DNA of 64,000 nucleotides from Thalassospira marina (GCF_002844375.1 NZ_CP024199.1:818001-882000), one strand, 5' to 3'; positions 52,946 through 61,960 are shown, numbered from the stretch's first letter. Translations and numbers: made by a program. The notes: a model not told the origin generated them from the letters alone.

Positions 52946-53932
52946 ATGGCCTTTGACCATATCAGTCGACGCGCCTTTATGGCCGGTGCTGCTACGTTTG
53001 GTGTTGGCAGCCTGATTGCCGGTGGTTTACCTGCGTTTGCGCAAGCCGAACAATCAACGCAGCCGCAACCGGCAAACCTGCCTTTACACCGTAAAATTCC
53101 CGGTTCTGAAAAATCCCTGCCGACCATAGGGCTGGGGAGCTGGATTACCTTTAATGTCGGGCATGACCCGGTTTTGCTGCAAAACTGTACCGATGTGATG
53201 GCGGCCTTTTTTGCTGCGGGCGGCCAAATGATTGATTCATCCCCGATGTATGGCTCATCCCAGGCAACCATCGGGCATGGGTTGGCGGCATTGGAGGTGG
53301 AACGCAGCACCGTTTTTGCCGCCGACAAACTTTGGACCAGCGATGAAACGGGTGGGGCCGCGCAAATTGCAGAAACGGCCCAAAATTGGGGCCTGCGCCA
53401 GTTTGACCTGCTACAGGTTCACAATATGCTGGATTGGGAAAACCAGTTTCCTGTCCTTCAGGGTATGAAGGCGCAAGGCGCGCTGGATTATGTTGGCATC
53501 ACCACATCCCACGGTCGCCGCCACGAATTGATGGCGGTGATCATGCAGCGCGAACCGCTTGATTTTATTCAGGTTACCTATAACCCGCTAGACCGCGATG
53601 TGGAAAACCGCATTTTACCTATCGCCCAGGACCGCAATATTGCCGTGATCATTAATCGCCCGTTTCAGGGCGGGCAGCTGACGCGCGCCTTGCGAAATGC
53701 GCCCTTGCCGGGTATCGCGCAGGATTATGGCGCACAAAGCTGGGCGCAACTGATTTTAAAATATATTGTCTCGCACCCGGCTGTAACCTGTGCCATCCCG
53801 GCCACCACACGGGTTGATCATGTGCGTGAAAATATGGCGGCGATATCGCCAATTAGCGATGAAATGAATACCCGTTTGCCTGAAGGCAAGGAACGCCATG
53901 CGATCGCCAATGCCATCGGGGATGCCCTATGA
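52946..53932 (+). CDS. Tat-exported aldo/keto reductase
   Basis: 328 aa. The N-terminus has a twin-arginine signal ('SRRAFMAGAATFGVGSLIAG') ending near 'LPAFAQA', so it should be folded and exported to the periplasm. The mature part is an aldo/keto reductase with the tetrad Asp/Tyr ('IDSSPMYGSS'), Lys ('AADKLW') and His ('LQVHNMLDW'). Export is unusual for an NADPH-dependent family, so cofactor source is an open question. ATG at 52946 has AAGGG upstream. It overlaps the next gene by 4 nt. Confidence 0.87.
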   Translation: MAFDHISRRAFMAGAATFGVGSLIAGGLPAFAQAEQSTQPQPANLPLHRKIPGSEKSLPTIGLGSWITFNVGHDPVLLQNCTDVMAAFFAAGGQMIDSSPMYGSSQATIGHGLAALEVERSTVFAADKLWTSDETGGAAQIAETAQNWGLRQFDLLQVHNMLDWENQFPVLQGMKAQGALDYVGITTSHGRRHELMAVIMQREPLDFIQVTYNPLDRDVENRILPIAQDRNIAVIINRPFQGGQLTRALRNAPLPGIAQDYGAQSWAQLILKYIVSHPAVTCAIPATTRVDHVRENMAAISPISDEMNTRLPEGKERHAIANAIGDAL

Positions 53933-54681
53933 CGGATTGGTGGGATTATCACCTGATTGATTTTCTGCTGTTTTCAACGCGGGTTTATTATCGGTTGTTT
54001 GTCAGTTTCAATACCACCTTCTGGCCGGTTAATCTGGCGTTGTATCTGGGTGGGGCGATGCTGGTATTTGGCATCATGCGCAATCGTGGTCGTCGGACGC
54101 GGATGGTGCCAGCGGCCCTTGCGGGGATGTGGGCGTGGTGCGGCACGCTTTTCATGTGGCAGTATTACCAGCCCATCAATTGGGGGGTGCCGTATCTGTT
54201 GCCGCTATTTGCCTTTGAAACATTGATGCTGGTTTTATTTGCCTTGCGCCGCACGCCGCTTTTTTTTGCCTGGCGCGGGGATTTTTCCAGCACGGCGGGT
54301 ATTGCCCTTCTGGTACTGGCGATCCCGGTTTATCCGTTTTTCAGTCTGATTTCCGGGCGCGATATCTTATCGGCTGAACTGTTTGGCAGCGCGCCGGACC
54401 CAACCATTATCGGCACGCTGGGGATGCTGCTTCTGGCGCGTGGAACCTGGCGCTGGGTATTGCTGCCGGTTCCCGTGATCTGGTGCCTGATCACAAGCCT
54501 GACCCTGTGGGCGATGGACCAGCCCGTGGCATGGTTGCCGGTTATTGCGGCCTGGCTGGCGATATTGGGCGGCTGGATGGATGCGAAAAGTGGCGTTACC
54601 CGCAAACCCGTTGCGACCCCGCCAGCACATCTTCACATCACCGAACCTGAAAGCCGCGATCATACCGGGTTTATCAAATAA
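53929..54681 (+). CDS. DUF6064-like integral membrane protein
   Basis: 250 aa with about seven membrane segments. The start 'YRLFVSFNTTFWPVNLALYL' and 'MWAWCGTLFMWQYYQPIN' suggest the DUF6064 family of unknown function; recognition is moderate. Its ATG overlaps the stop of the reductase gene (ATGA), so the two are co-translated and may work together at the membrane. Confidence 0.75.
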   Translation: MTDWWDYHLIDFLLFSTRVYYRLFVSFNTTFWPVNLALYLGGAMLVFGIMRNRGRRTRMVPAALAGMWAWCGTLFMWQYYQPINWGVPYLLPLFAFETLMLVLFALRRTPLFFAWRGDFSSTAGIALLVLAIPVYPFFSLISGRDILSAELFGSAPDPTIIGTLGMLLLARGTWRWVLLPVPVIWCLITSLTLWAMDQPVAWLPVIAAWLAILGGWMDAKSGVTRKPVATPPAHLHITEPESRDHTGFIK

Positions 54682-54683
54682 AA

Positions 54684-54723
54684 CCCCGCAATCCTTTACC
54701 TGTGTCAGGTTAGAATTGCGGGG
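54684..54723. terminator. Bidirectional terminator between the membrane gene and the LysE-type gene
   Basis: Outer stem CCCCGCAAT/ATTGCGGGG (54684-54692 with 54715-54723) with an inner ACCTG/CAGGT hairpin (54698-54710); it serves both converging genes. Confidence 0.75.
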
Positions 54724-54747
54724 GATATAAAGGCTGGTGTTGGTGGT

Positions 54748-55386
54748 TTATTTGCTGAAAATCAGTTTCAGGCCAATGGCGGCAAAAAACACGCCCAGGG
54801 CACCATCAATCCAGCGGGCCATGCGGCGATAAACCGCAATGACAGGCCGGGTGGAAAAGGCCGTCGCATAAACCAGATGCATGGTAGTCGAAATGGCAGC
54901 GCACCCGCCAACAATGATCATCCCCACCCATATTGGCGCACCGGGATGAAACCCGATCGAGATGATGGCGATCCAGGTCAGGATGGCCTTGGGGTTGGTT
55001 AAATGCAGTGCCAATCCCCGGCCGAAATAATGGGCAGCAGGGCGAAGCGGGGTATTTTCGGCAATGACATCGGGCCGGGCCGGGCGGGTCGCCGATTTCA
55101 GGGCCTTGAACGCCAACCACAGCAGATAACAGCCGCCAACAATGCGAATGGCATACATCGCGTCGGCATAAGCCGCCAGCAGGGCCGACAGCCCCGAAAG
55201 CGTGATTGCCCCAATGCAAAAAGACCCGCTGCCAATACCCAGCGCAAAAAAGCGCCCGGCACGGCGGCCTTCGCCCAACGAAACCCCCATCAACGCAACC
55301 AGTGCTGGCCCCGGGCTGATCAACCCGACCAGAAGGGCCGTATAGGCCAGTAAAATGCCCGGTAAATAGCTTTGAATTTCCGCCAT
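54748..55386 (-). CDS. LysE/RhtB family amino acid exporter
   Basis: 212 aa, six membrane helices, normal length. 'LLVGLISPGPALVALMGVSL' is the RhtB/LysE signature and 'FGRGLALHLTNPKAILTWIA' the conserved second motif. Exports amino acids such as threonine or homoserine; substrate not defined. ATG at 55386 has AAGGCGGG upstream; longer frames to 55434 or 55629 are not favoured. Confidence 0.9.
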   Translation of the reverse strand: MAEIQSYLPGILLAYTALLVGLISPGPALVALMGVSLGEGRRAGRFFALGIGSGSFCIGAITLSGLSALLAAYADAMYAIRIVGGCYLLWLAFKALKSATRPARPDVIAENTPLRPAAHYFGRGLALHLTNPKAILTWIAIISIGFHPGAPIWVGMIIVGGCAAISTTMHLVYATAFSTRPVIAVYRRMARWIDGALGVFFAAIGLKLIFSK

Positions 55387-55610
55387 AACGCCCGCCTTTT
55401 TGAAAACCTTTAAAGCATCAGAATCATAGGCCATTGGCAGGGTAGGGTCGATTGTGGAAAACACGCGTGCCAAAGGTTGCTGACCGGGTATGTCAGGAGG
55501 CAGCGGGAATGACAGCGAGGGAGAGTTTGTGGCGCGATAGAGCGGTCTCAGGTTAACCTTGCGAACGAATATTCGGGTAATGCCGTGGCCCCATTTCGGC
55601 AATCGCGCAG

Positions 55611-55644
55611 TAAAAAGCCCGGCAAACATACATCGCCGGGCTTT
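55611..55644 (-). terminator. Terminator of the FrnE-type gene
   Basis: Perfect 10-bp stem AAAGCCCGGC/GCCGGGCTTT (55614-55623 with 55635-55644) with TTTTT on the minus strand, 35 nt past the stop. The rest of 55387-55678 shows no gene. Confidence 0.88.
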
Positions 55645-55678
55645 GTGCTATTTGGTGCCGTGTCGAGCGTGGCGCTGA

Positions 55679-56341
55679 TCAGATTTCTTCAACGCCGCGT
55701 GCGATTTCGGAAAGCGCCTGTTCAAATACCTCGGGCGGATGGCCGCCGGAAATGGCGTATTTGCCATTGACCACATAGGTCGGAACCGACGTGATACCGG
55801 CACTTTTAAACTCTTCTTCCTCGGCGCGGACTTCGCTGGTGAATTTGTCGCTGGCAAGGATATCGGCGGCTTCTTCGGGGGACAGGCCCACTTCCTCGCA
55901 GCAGCGTTTCAGTACACCATGGTCACCGGGATTTTCCGCTTCCTGGAAATAGGCCGCAAACAGTGCCAGTTTCAGTTCGGTCTGTTTGCCCTTTTTACCC
56001 GCCCAATACAGCAGACGGTGGGCATCAAAAGTATTGTAAATCCGGCTGTCCGAGCTGAAACGGATTTCAAAACCGGCATTTTCACCCATGGTCTGGATGC
56101 GGGCACGGTTTTCAGCGCTTTGATCCGGGGTCAGGCCGTATTTTTCATGGATATGTTCACCCAGTTCCTGTCCTTCCGGCCCCATATCGGGGTTCAGTTC
56201 AAACGGGTGCCAGCGCAGTTTGGCCTCGATCTGGCCATCCAGATTTGCTAGCGCCTGTTCCAGATGTTTATAGCCGATAATGCACCAGGGGCAGACGACG
56301 TCTGAAACAATGTCGATCTGCATTTTGGTCGGATTGGTCAT
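55679..56341 (-). CDS. DsbA family oxidoreductase, FrnE type
   Basis: 220 aa. 'IVSDVVCPWCIIGYKHLEQA' carries the CPWC active site at the start of a thioredoxin fold with a helical insert; 'GITSVPTYVVNGKYAISGG' has the cis-proline loop. No signal peptide, so a cytoplasmic disulfide isomerase/oxidoreductase linked in other bacteria to oxidative-stress tolerance. ATG at 56341 has AAGGT upstream; the long frame to 56677 lacks similarity. Confidence 0.92.
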   Translation of the reverse strand: MTNPTKMQIDIVSDVVCPWCIIGYKHLEQALANLDGQIEAKLRWHPFELNPDMGPEGQELGEHIHEKYGLTPDQSAENRARIQTMGENAGFEIRFSSDSRIYNTFDAHRLLYWAGKKGKQTELKLALFAAYFQEAENPGDHGVLKRCCEEVGLSPEEAADILASDKFTSEVRAEEEEFKSAGITSVPTYVVNGKYAISGGHPPEVFEQALSEIARGVEEI

Positions 56342-56639
56342 GCCGGGACCTTCTTTAATGAAACAATATGCCCCAGACATAAGCCCTTGCACGGGGAACG
56401 CAACCGTTCTTGTGCCCGGCAGCCAACTTTGCACCCGGTTTGGTGCAAATCGCTGCCCGTTCGCCTGCTGTTCAGCCCGGTAGCACCATTTATAAACGCC
56501 GGGCAGGCTGCATGTTATGCAGTGCTGATTAAGGGCAAAGAGCTTTAGCCTGCCGAATGCGCATTCGCACATACCCCATGGCAACCGGATCAAACAGGTG
56601 GGCAGGTGGCAGGCATCAGGCAGGCGCAAGGCGTGATGG

Positions 56640-56897
56640 TCAGTCAATTTCCAGACGGGCGTGACGTACCTGATCAATCAGGTATTCGGCATAGGTTTCA
56701 ATCGTCGGGCAGGACCATTCTGCACGCGTTTTAATGCCATTGCGCATCCAGTAGCCATGCCATCTGTCATCGGTATCACGACAGATGGTGTATTCGGCAA
56801 ATCGGTCGGCGGCGCGCCAGCAATGCTTGCCGTCGCGGTGCCAGGTCAGCCCGCCCAGAAAAATAAGATCGTCTGATATGGAAGCAATGCGATCCAT
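56640..56897 (-). CDS. Hypothetical small protein, 85 aa
   Basis: 85 aa, rich in Trp, Arg, Asp and His ('GGLTWHRDGKHCWRA', 'RWHGYWMRNGIKTRAEW'), no membrane segment or signal. Not recognised. Supported as real by a good ribosome site (AAGGA, 9 nt before ATG), a complete frame and no competing gene in a 880-bp gap between frnE-type and cimA. 298 bp separate it from the FrnE-type start, with nothing clear in between. Confidence 0.6.
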   Translation of the reverse strand: MDRIASISDDLIFLGGLTWHRDGKHCWRAADRFAEYTICRDTDDRWHGYWMRNGIKTRAEWSCPTIETYAEYLIDQVRHARLEID

Positions 56898-57222
56898 CTG
56901 GCTGATTCCTTAAGTACCGGAGAAAGTTTATATACGCACGGATAGCAACGCCATGTTGAGGTGAGAATAATTCTGCACCTTTAAGTGTATGTAACAATAT
57001 AGTGCTACCGCACTGGGCCGCACAATCATGCAGGGGGACAGGTTTGCTACTCTAAAGGCGGAGAAAAGGCGGAATTTGCCGTTTTTCCGCGATAGACGGT
57101 AACGAGGTTGCGCCCCGCGTGGTTTTGCGGCAATTTGCCAGACCGTCCCGGCGTTACTGGCCGGGGATTTCCCGTTTTTGACCGGCGTTTTACGCCGCAT
57201 TCTATGCAGATTTGGAACCAAT
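56898..57222. other. Leader/promoter region of cimA
   Basis: 325 bp. It includes AT-rich sequence at 56990-57003, then several hairpins: about 57058-57091 (GCGG/CCGC outer pairs), 57147-57165 (CCCGGC/GCCGGG), and an overlapping weaker stem 57162-57174 followed by TTTTT (57175-57179). The last two are mutually exclusive, which could allow attenuation. The one short frame seen (57030 region) has no Ile or run of branched-chain codons. Confidence 0.35.
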
Positions 57223-58836
57223 ATGTCTGACAAGCGCGTCTATTTATATGACAGTACCTTGCGCGATGGGCAACAGACCCAGGGCGTTGATTTTTCAGCC
57301 GCGGACAAAACCGCGATTGCAAAGGCACTGGACGAGCTGTCGATTGACTATATTGAAGGTGGCTGGCCCGGGGCAAACCCGACCGATGATGCGTTTTTCG
57401 CCAATCCCCCCAAATTGAAAAATTCCCGCCTGACCGCCTTTGGCATGACGCGGCGTGCGGGGCGTTCGGCATCGAATGATCCGGGTTTGACCACGCTGAT
57501 CCAGAATGCGCCGGTGGTGTGCATGGTGGGCAAAAGCTGGGACTTTCAGGTGACCGAGGCGCTGGGCATCGAACTTGAAGAAAATCTGGCGATGATTTCG
57601 GAATCGGTTGCACATGTAAAACAGCATAGCGACGAAGTCCTGTTTGATGCCGAGCATTTCTTTGATGGCTACAAGGCCAACCGGGATTATGCCCTTGCAG
57701 CCATTCAGGCAGCCTACGATGCCGGGGCGCGCTGGGTTGTGTTGTGCGATACCAATGGCGGCACCCTGCCTGACGAGATTTTTGACATTGTCAGCGATGT
57801 TTGCGCACGCATTCCCGGTGGCAATGTGGGCATTCACTGCCATAACGATACCGAAAATGCGGTGGCAAATTCGCTGGCGGCGGTGCGTGCCGGGGCGCGG
57901 CAAATTCAGGGCACCCTTAATGGTTTGGGCGAACGTTGCGGTAACGCCAACCTGATTTCCATCATCCCGACCCTGATGCTGAAAATGGGTTATGATGTGG
58001 GTATCAGCGAACATCAACTCACGCAGCTGCGCCGTATTTCGCATATCCTTGATGAACGCCTGAACCGCGAACCCATCCGCCAGGCGGCCTATGTGGGGGA
58101 TTCCGCCTTTGCCCATAAGGGCGGTTTGCATGTGTCGGCAGTTGAAAAAAACCCGACCTGCTATGAACATGTTGAACCGGAAAAGGTTGGCAATCAGCGC
58201 CATATTCTGGTTTCCGACCAGGCGGGGCGTTCCAATATCCTCGCACGTTTCCGCGAAATCGGTGTCGAGGTTGATCCGAAATCCGAAGCCGTTGGCAAGC
58301 TGGTGGAACTGGTCAAACAGCGCGAATTTGATGGCTACGCCTATGATGGTGCCGAAGCCAGCTTTGAGCTTCTGGCACGTAAGGCCATGGGGCAGCTTGA
58401 ACGTTATTTCCGGGTAACATCCTTTCGCGTGATCGACGAACGCCGCTGGGTTGACGAGCAGGATGAACAGGTCATCACCATGTCCGAGGCGACCGTGAAG
58501 GTCGTGGTCGGCGATGAACAGTTTATGTCGGTTGCCGAAGGGAACGGCCCGGTTAACGCCCTTGACGCGGCGCTGCGTAAAGTGCTGCTAACCGTACCAG
58601 AATATCGCGAGGTCATCGCCCCGATCGAACTGATAGATTATAAGGTCCGCATCATAACCCGTGGTGATGGCACCCGTGCGGTAACCCGCGTCATGATCGA
58701 AAGCCGTGATGCCGAAGGCAACAGCTGGTCCACCGTTGGCGTTTCAACCAACATCATCGAAGCGTCCTATAACGCACTGCGCGATTCCTTAACCTACAAA
58801 CTGTTCAAGGCCGGGATTCGTAGTCAGCATTCGTGA
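57223..58836 (+). CDS. cimA: (R)-citramalate synthase
   Basis: 537 aa, DRE-TIM metallolyase family. 'LYDSTLRDGQQTQGVDFS' gives the metal and catalytic Arg-Asp, 'FDAEHFFDGYKANRDYAL' and 'GIHCHNDTENAVANSLAA' the HxH metal ligands; the C-terminal LeuA-type regulatory domain (about 400-530) is present. The length and DGQQTQG form fit citramalate synthase, which joins acetyl-CoA and pyruvate for isoleucine synthesis, rather than 2-isopropylmalate synthase or homocitrate synthase. ATG at 57223 matches the family start; the upstream GTG-like extension is not supported. Confidence 0.92.
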   Translation: MSDKRVYLYDSTLRDGQQTQGVDFSAADKTAIAKALDELSIDYIEGGWPGANPTDDAFFANPPKLKNSRLTAFGMTRRAGRSASNDPGLTTLIQNAPVVCMVGKSWDFQVTEALGIELEENLAMISESVAHVKQHSDEVLFDAEHFFDGYKANRDYALAAIQAAYDAGARWVVLCDTNGGTLPDEIFDIVSDVCARIPGGNVGIHCHNDTENAVANSLAAVRAGARQIQGTLNGLGERCGNANLISIIPTLMLKMGYDVGISEHQLTQLRRISHILDERLNREPIRQAAYVGDSAFAHKGGLHVSAVEKNPTCYEHVEPEKVGNQRHILVSDQAGRSNILARFREIGVEVDPKSEAVGKLVELVKQREFDGYAYDGAEASFELLARKAMGQLERYFRVTSFRVIDERRWVDEQDEQVITMSEATVKVVVGDEQFMSVAEGNGPVNALDAALRKVLLTVPEYREVIAPIELIDYKVRIITRGDGTRAVTRVMIESRDAEGNSWSTVGVSTNIIEASYNALRDSLTYKLFKAGIRSQHS

Positions 58837-58881
58837 TGTTGGTTAGGGATACTGGTTCTGATGGTTTGCAATAAATGATAT

Positions 58882-58932
58882 CTGTCCGCCTGTTTCGGGT
58901 CCGGTAATGCTGGTGCTGGCACTGGCGGACAG
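58882..58932. repeat. 9-bp inverted repeat downstream of cimA
   Basis: CTGTCCGCC (58882-58890) and GGCGGACAG (58924-58932) with 33 nt between. No T-run follows, so it may be a long stem, an operator pair for trmJ or chance. The 213-bp gap 58837-59049 shows no gene. Confidence 0.3.
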
Positions 58933-59049
58933 GAAATGTTAAATCAGCCGGCAAATTTGGGTGCGGTTGCTGTCTTGCATGGCAATTATTTTGCCATTTG
59001 GCGCTGCAGGTGCCGCATTTATGGATGACAAAACAGGAGAAGTCAGGGG

Positions 59050-59838
59050 ATGAACGATACCCCAACTGCCGCCCGCCCCGAGACAGCGGGTGTGGTTAAT
59101 CCGCCGGTGGTTATTCTGATTGAACCGCAGCTTGGCGAAAATATTGGCAAGGCGGCGCGGGCCATGCTCAATTGCGGGCTGGTGGAAATGCGTCTGGTGC
59201 GCCCGCGGGATGGCTGGCCGAATGAAAAGGCCGTTGCCAATGCATCTGGTGCGGATATCGTTATTGAAAATACCCGTATCTTTGAACGTGAAGAAGATGC
59301 GCTGGCGGACCTGAACCGCATTTACGTCACCACAGCGCGGACCCGCGATGCGGTAAAGCCGGTTTTTACCCCGCGTGGCCTTGGCCCGGAAATGCGTGCC
59401 AATATCGGCCATGGTGAAAAGATCGGGGTTATTTTCGGCCCGGAACGTACCGGTGTGCGTAACGAGCATATCGCCATGGCTGATGCCGTGGTGACGGTGC
59501 CGCTTAATCCTGGTTTTACCTCGCTTAATCTGGCGCAGGCGGTTTTGCTGATCGGGTATGAATGGTGGCAGGCCGGTGTTGATGTGCCTGATTACCAGAT
59601 GATGCTAAACGATTCGTTCCCCGCCACCCGTGATGAGATCGAACGGATGTTTGTGCATCTGGAAGATGAGCTTGATGAATCGGGTTTCTTCCGCGTGGCC
59701 GAAAAACGCCCGGCGATGATGCGCAATATCCGTAACATTTTTAACCGCGTGGGCATGACCCATCAGGAAGTGCAAACCATCCGCGGGATGGTTGCCGCCA
59801 TGCGCGGGGCCAAACACAAACCGAAATCTGACGACTGA
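59050..59838 (+). CDS. trmJ: tRNA (cytidine/uridine-2'-O-)-methyltransferase TrmJ
   Basis: 262 aa SPOUT-class enzyme that 2'-O-methylates position 32 of certain tRNAs. 'LIEPQLGENIGKAARAMLNC', 'GVIFGPERTGVRNEHIAMAD' and 'VPLNPGFTSLNLAQAV' are the three trefoil-knot motifs; the helical C-terminal dimer extension (about 170-262) is as in TrmJ. In some bacteria the family also acts on mRNA caps or G18. Own terminator. Confidence 0.93.
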   Translation: MNDTPTAARPETAGVVNPPVVILIEPQLGENIGKAARAMLNCGLVEMRLVRPRDGWPNEKAVANASGADIVIENTRIFEREEDALADLNRIYVTTARTRDAVKPVFTPRGLGPEMRANIGHGEKIGVIFGPERTGVRNEHIAMADAVVTVPLNPGFTSLNLAQAVLLIGYEWWQAGVDVPDYQMMLNDSFPATRDEIERMFVHLEDELDESGFFRVAEKRPAMMRNIRNIFNRVGMTHQEVQTIRGMVAAMRGAKHKPKSDD

Positions 59839-59899
59839 TTTCGGCATGGCCCAATCCGTATGGGCGCCCGTTTGTGGGCAGCAAGATAGCTGAAATGCC

Positions 59900-59931
59900 A
59901 AAACCCCCGGGAATTGCCGGGGGTTTTGTTT
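59900..59931 (+). terminator. Terminator of trmJ
   Basis: 11-bp perfect stem AAAACCCCCGG/CCGGGGGTTTT (59900-59910 with 59917-59927) and a T-rich tail, 62 nt past the stop. Confidence 0.9.
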
Positions 59932-60058
59932 TGTGTGTTTAGGGCGGGGGCTGCATTTGGTTGAAAAACACGGCTGACGTTGCCGCCTCAACCTCAGCCT
60001 TTGCCCCTCCATTTATTCTGGCGGGTTAATGCGGCCACCCGAAAGGAAACGTGCCTCG

Positions 60059-60670
60059 TCAGTTGGGCATCAGGACGGTATCGACAACATGGATCACGCC
60101 ATTCGACTGCATGACATTGGCCGTGGTGACTTTTGACCAGTTGCCTTTTTCATCAACGATATAAAGGGCACCGTCTTTCATTTCGGCGGTAATGGTGCCG
60201 CCTTCAACGGTGGTCATTTCATACATGCCGCCCATCATCATGGCTTTTTGCATCAGGTCTTTGGCGGTGAGTGTGCCCGGAACCACGTGATAGGTCAGGA
60301 TTTTGGTCAGGGTCGGTTTGTTTTCCGGCTTTAACAGGCTGTCAACGGTGCCTGCGGGAAGTTTGTCAAAGGCTGCGTTGGTTGGGGCAAATACCGTGAA
60401 CGGGCCGGGGCCAGACAAGGTATCAACCAGGCCCGCAGCCTTGACCGCGGCAACCAGCGTTGTGTGGTCTTTGGAATTGACGGCATTTTCAATAATGTTT
60501 TTTGACGGATACATAGGCGCACCACCCACCATCACCACGTGATTTTCCGGGGTCATGGCGGTGTTGGCTTTCATCATGTCATCTTTGTTTGCATGCATGT
60601 CAGACGAACATGCGCCAAGGGTTAGGGCCATGGTCGCAGTTGCGATAACCATCAAGGAACGGATTTTCAT
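60059..60670 (-). CDS. Fasciclin (FAS1) domain lipoprotein
   Basis: 203 aa. Lipoprotein signal with lipobox 'LTLGAC' (Cys at about residue 21), a Met/Lys/Asp-rich spacer, and one FAS1 domain (about 58-200): 'FTVFAPTNAAFDKLP', 'LTYHVVPGTL' and 'NGVIHVVDTVLMP'. Such small FAS1 proteins act in adhesion or surface contacts. ATG at 60670 has AGGA 11 nt upstream; the frame is open to 60766. Methionine content is high (MMKANTAM, MQKAMMMGGMYEM), which could bear on metal binding or oxidation. Confidence 0.9.
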   Translation of the reverse strand: MKIRSLMVIATATMALTLGACSSDMHANKDDMMKANTAMTPENHVVMVGGAPMYPSKNIIENAVNSKDHTTLVAAVKAAGLVDTLSGPGPFTVFAPTNAAFDKLPAGTVDSLLKPENKPTLTKILTYHVVPGTLTAKDLMQKAMMMGGMYEMTTVEGGTITAEMKDGALYIVDEKGNWSKVTTANVMQSNGVIHVVDTVLMPN

Positions 60671-61105
60671 AATACGCGTCGTCCTGTGCTCGTTCGTTCG
60701 CGGCTTGGCTTTTTTTATCCTGCGTGTTTCGCCGCGTAACTTCGTTATTGTCAAAACGGGTCCCAAGAGCTGATCCGGTTTTGAACACGCATGGTCCCTA
60801 TGCTTACGCAGTCTATGCGCTGCTGGATCGCATTTTTCTTAAAAAGCCAGATATTCGATGATGTTGGTGGCAGGGACGGGGGCTGGATGGGAGCTGGATG
60901 GGGACAGGATGGGAACGGGTTGGCAAAGAATCTTCAAAAGCCGCCGGTTTTCTGCGGTTTTGGTTTGACTCGCGGGGATTCATCTCTATATTGCGCCTCA
61001 CTTCCGAGAAAGCGGGTCGTGGCAAAAGTCTGCGGCCCCGTTCTGTATTGTATTTGATGCAGAAACTATCGGGACAACAAAGCACTTTAAAAAAGCGAGT
61101 TTAAA
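60671..61105. other. Intergenic region between the fasciclin gene and rpsD, with a G-rich tract
   Basis: 435 bp without a supported gene. At 60873-60919 the plus strand has six runs of three to five G within 47 nt, built on repeated CTGGATGGG units, a candidate G-quadruplex. The rpsD promoter follows at 60965 and a leader of about 107 nt then leads to the start codon. Confidence 0.5.
60965..60992 (+). promoter_or_regulatory. Sigma-70 promoter of rpsD
   Basis: TTGACT (60965-60970), 16-bp spacer, TATATT (60987-60992): five of six matches in each box, about 113 bp before the ATG. The expected leader of about 107 nt contains GC-rich pairing potential (61010-61040) and could be the S4 autoregulation target. 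Confidence 0.75.
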
Positions 61106-61723
61106 ATGTCGAAACGTATTGCTGCCAAGCATAAAATTGACCGCCGCCTTGGTGTAAACCTTTGGGGCCGTTCCAAATCGCCGCTGAACAAGCGCGAATA
61201 TGCACCGGGCATGCACGGCGCGACCCGCCGTAAAAAACCGACCGATTATGGTACCCAGCTTTTCGCCAAACAGCAGCTCAAGGGCTACTATGGCAACATC
61301 TCCGAAAAGCAGTTCCTGCGTTACTACAAAGAAGCATCGCGTCGCCCGGGTGACACCTCGGAAACCCTGGTTGGTATCCTGGAAACCCGTCTGGACGCCG
61401 TTGTTTACCGTATGAAATTCGTCCCGACCGTTTTCGCATCGCGTCAGTTCGTTAACCACGGCCACATCCTCGTGAACGGCAAGAAGGTCACCATTCCTTC
61501 TTACCTCGTCAAAGAAGGTGATGTTGTCGAAGTTAAATCTGCTTCGCGCGAAGTTCCGATGGTTCTCGAAGCTGCTAACCTGGCAGAACGTGATATCCCC
61601 GAATATCTCGACGTTGACGCGAAGGCCTTCAAAGGCACCTTCGTTCGCGTCCCGAAATTCTCGGAAATCCCGTACCCGGTTCAGATGCAGCCGAACCTGG
61701 TCGTCGAATTCTATTCGCGTTAA
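61106..61723 (+). CDS. rpsD: 30S ribosomal protein S4
   Basis: 205 aa, full length. 'ESRRLGVNLWG'-type start ('KIDRRLGVNLWGRSKSPLN'), 'KREYAPGMHG', and the S4 RNA-binding domain ('LDAVVYRMKF', 'SRQFVNHGHILVNGKKVTIP'). Primary 16S rRNA binder in 30S assembly. Stands apart from the alpha ribosomal operon, as usual in alphaproteobacteria. No good Shine-Dalgarno sequence is seen (GCGAGTTTAAA before ATG), consistent with leader-based control. The codon use (many CTG/ATC/GTC, AAA) is that of a highly expressed gene. Confidence 0.98.
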   Translation: MSKRIAAKHKIDRRLGVNLWGRSKSPLNKREYAPGMHGATRRKKPTDYGTQLFAKQQLKGYYGNISEKQFLRYYKEASRRPGDTSETLVGILETRLDAVVYRMKFVPTVFASRQFVNHGHILVNGKKVTIPSYLVKEGDVVEVKSASREVPMVLEAANLAERDIPEYLDVDAKAFKGTFVRVPKFSEIPYPVQMQPNLVVEFYSR

Positions 61724-61755
61724 TCTGCCCCGCAGATTTCGCCGAATTCGAACAG

Positions 61756-61789
61756 AAACGCCCGCTGGCTTCAGCGGGCGTTTTCTTTT
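61756..61789 (+). terminator. Terminator of rpsD
   Basis: Perfect 12-bp stem (61756-61767 with 61772-61783), loop GCTT, followed by a TCTTTT tail, 33 nt past the stop. Confidence 0.93.
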
Positions 61790-61960
61790 GCGCGCGAGGT
61801 GGAGAAGAGGGCGCTGACCTGGGGCTGTAGCGTCGCGTTCCGATGAACGGTGCCGTTTATCGCCAATCAGGCAGCATCAAAGCCATGGCATGAGTGCAGC
61901 GGTGATAGAATGCAAAGGCATTTGCCAGAACGCCGATAGTGCGGCAGGATAAGCCGCAAA

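Noticed and set aside
57030..57104. Leader peptide for isoleucine attenuation before cimA
   Set aside because: The only short frame with an ATG has no Ile codons and no branched-chain run.
57295..58203. 302-codon open frame antisense to cimA
   Set aside because: Shadow of a conserved gene with typical codon bias; composition (His, Ile, Gln rich) is that of a reverse-complement frame.
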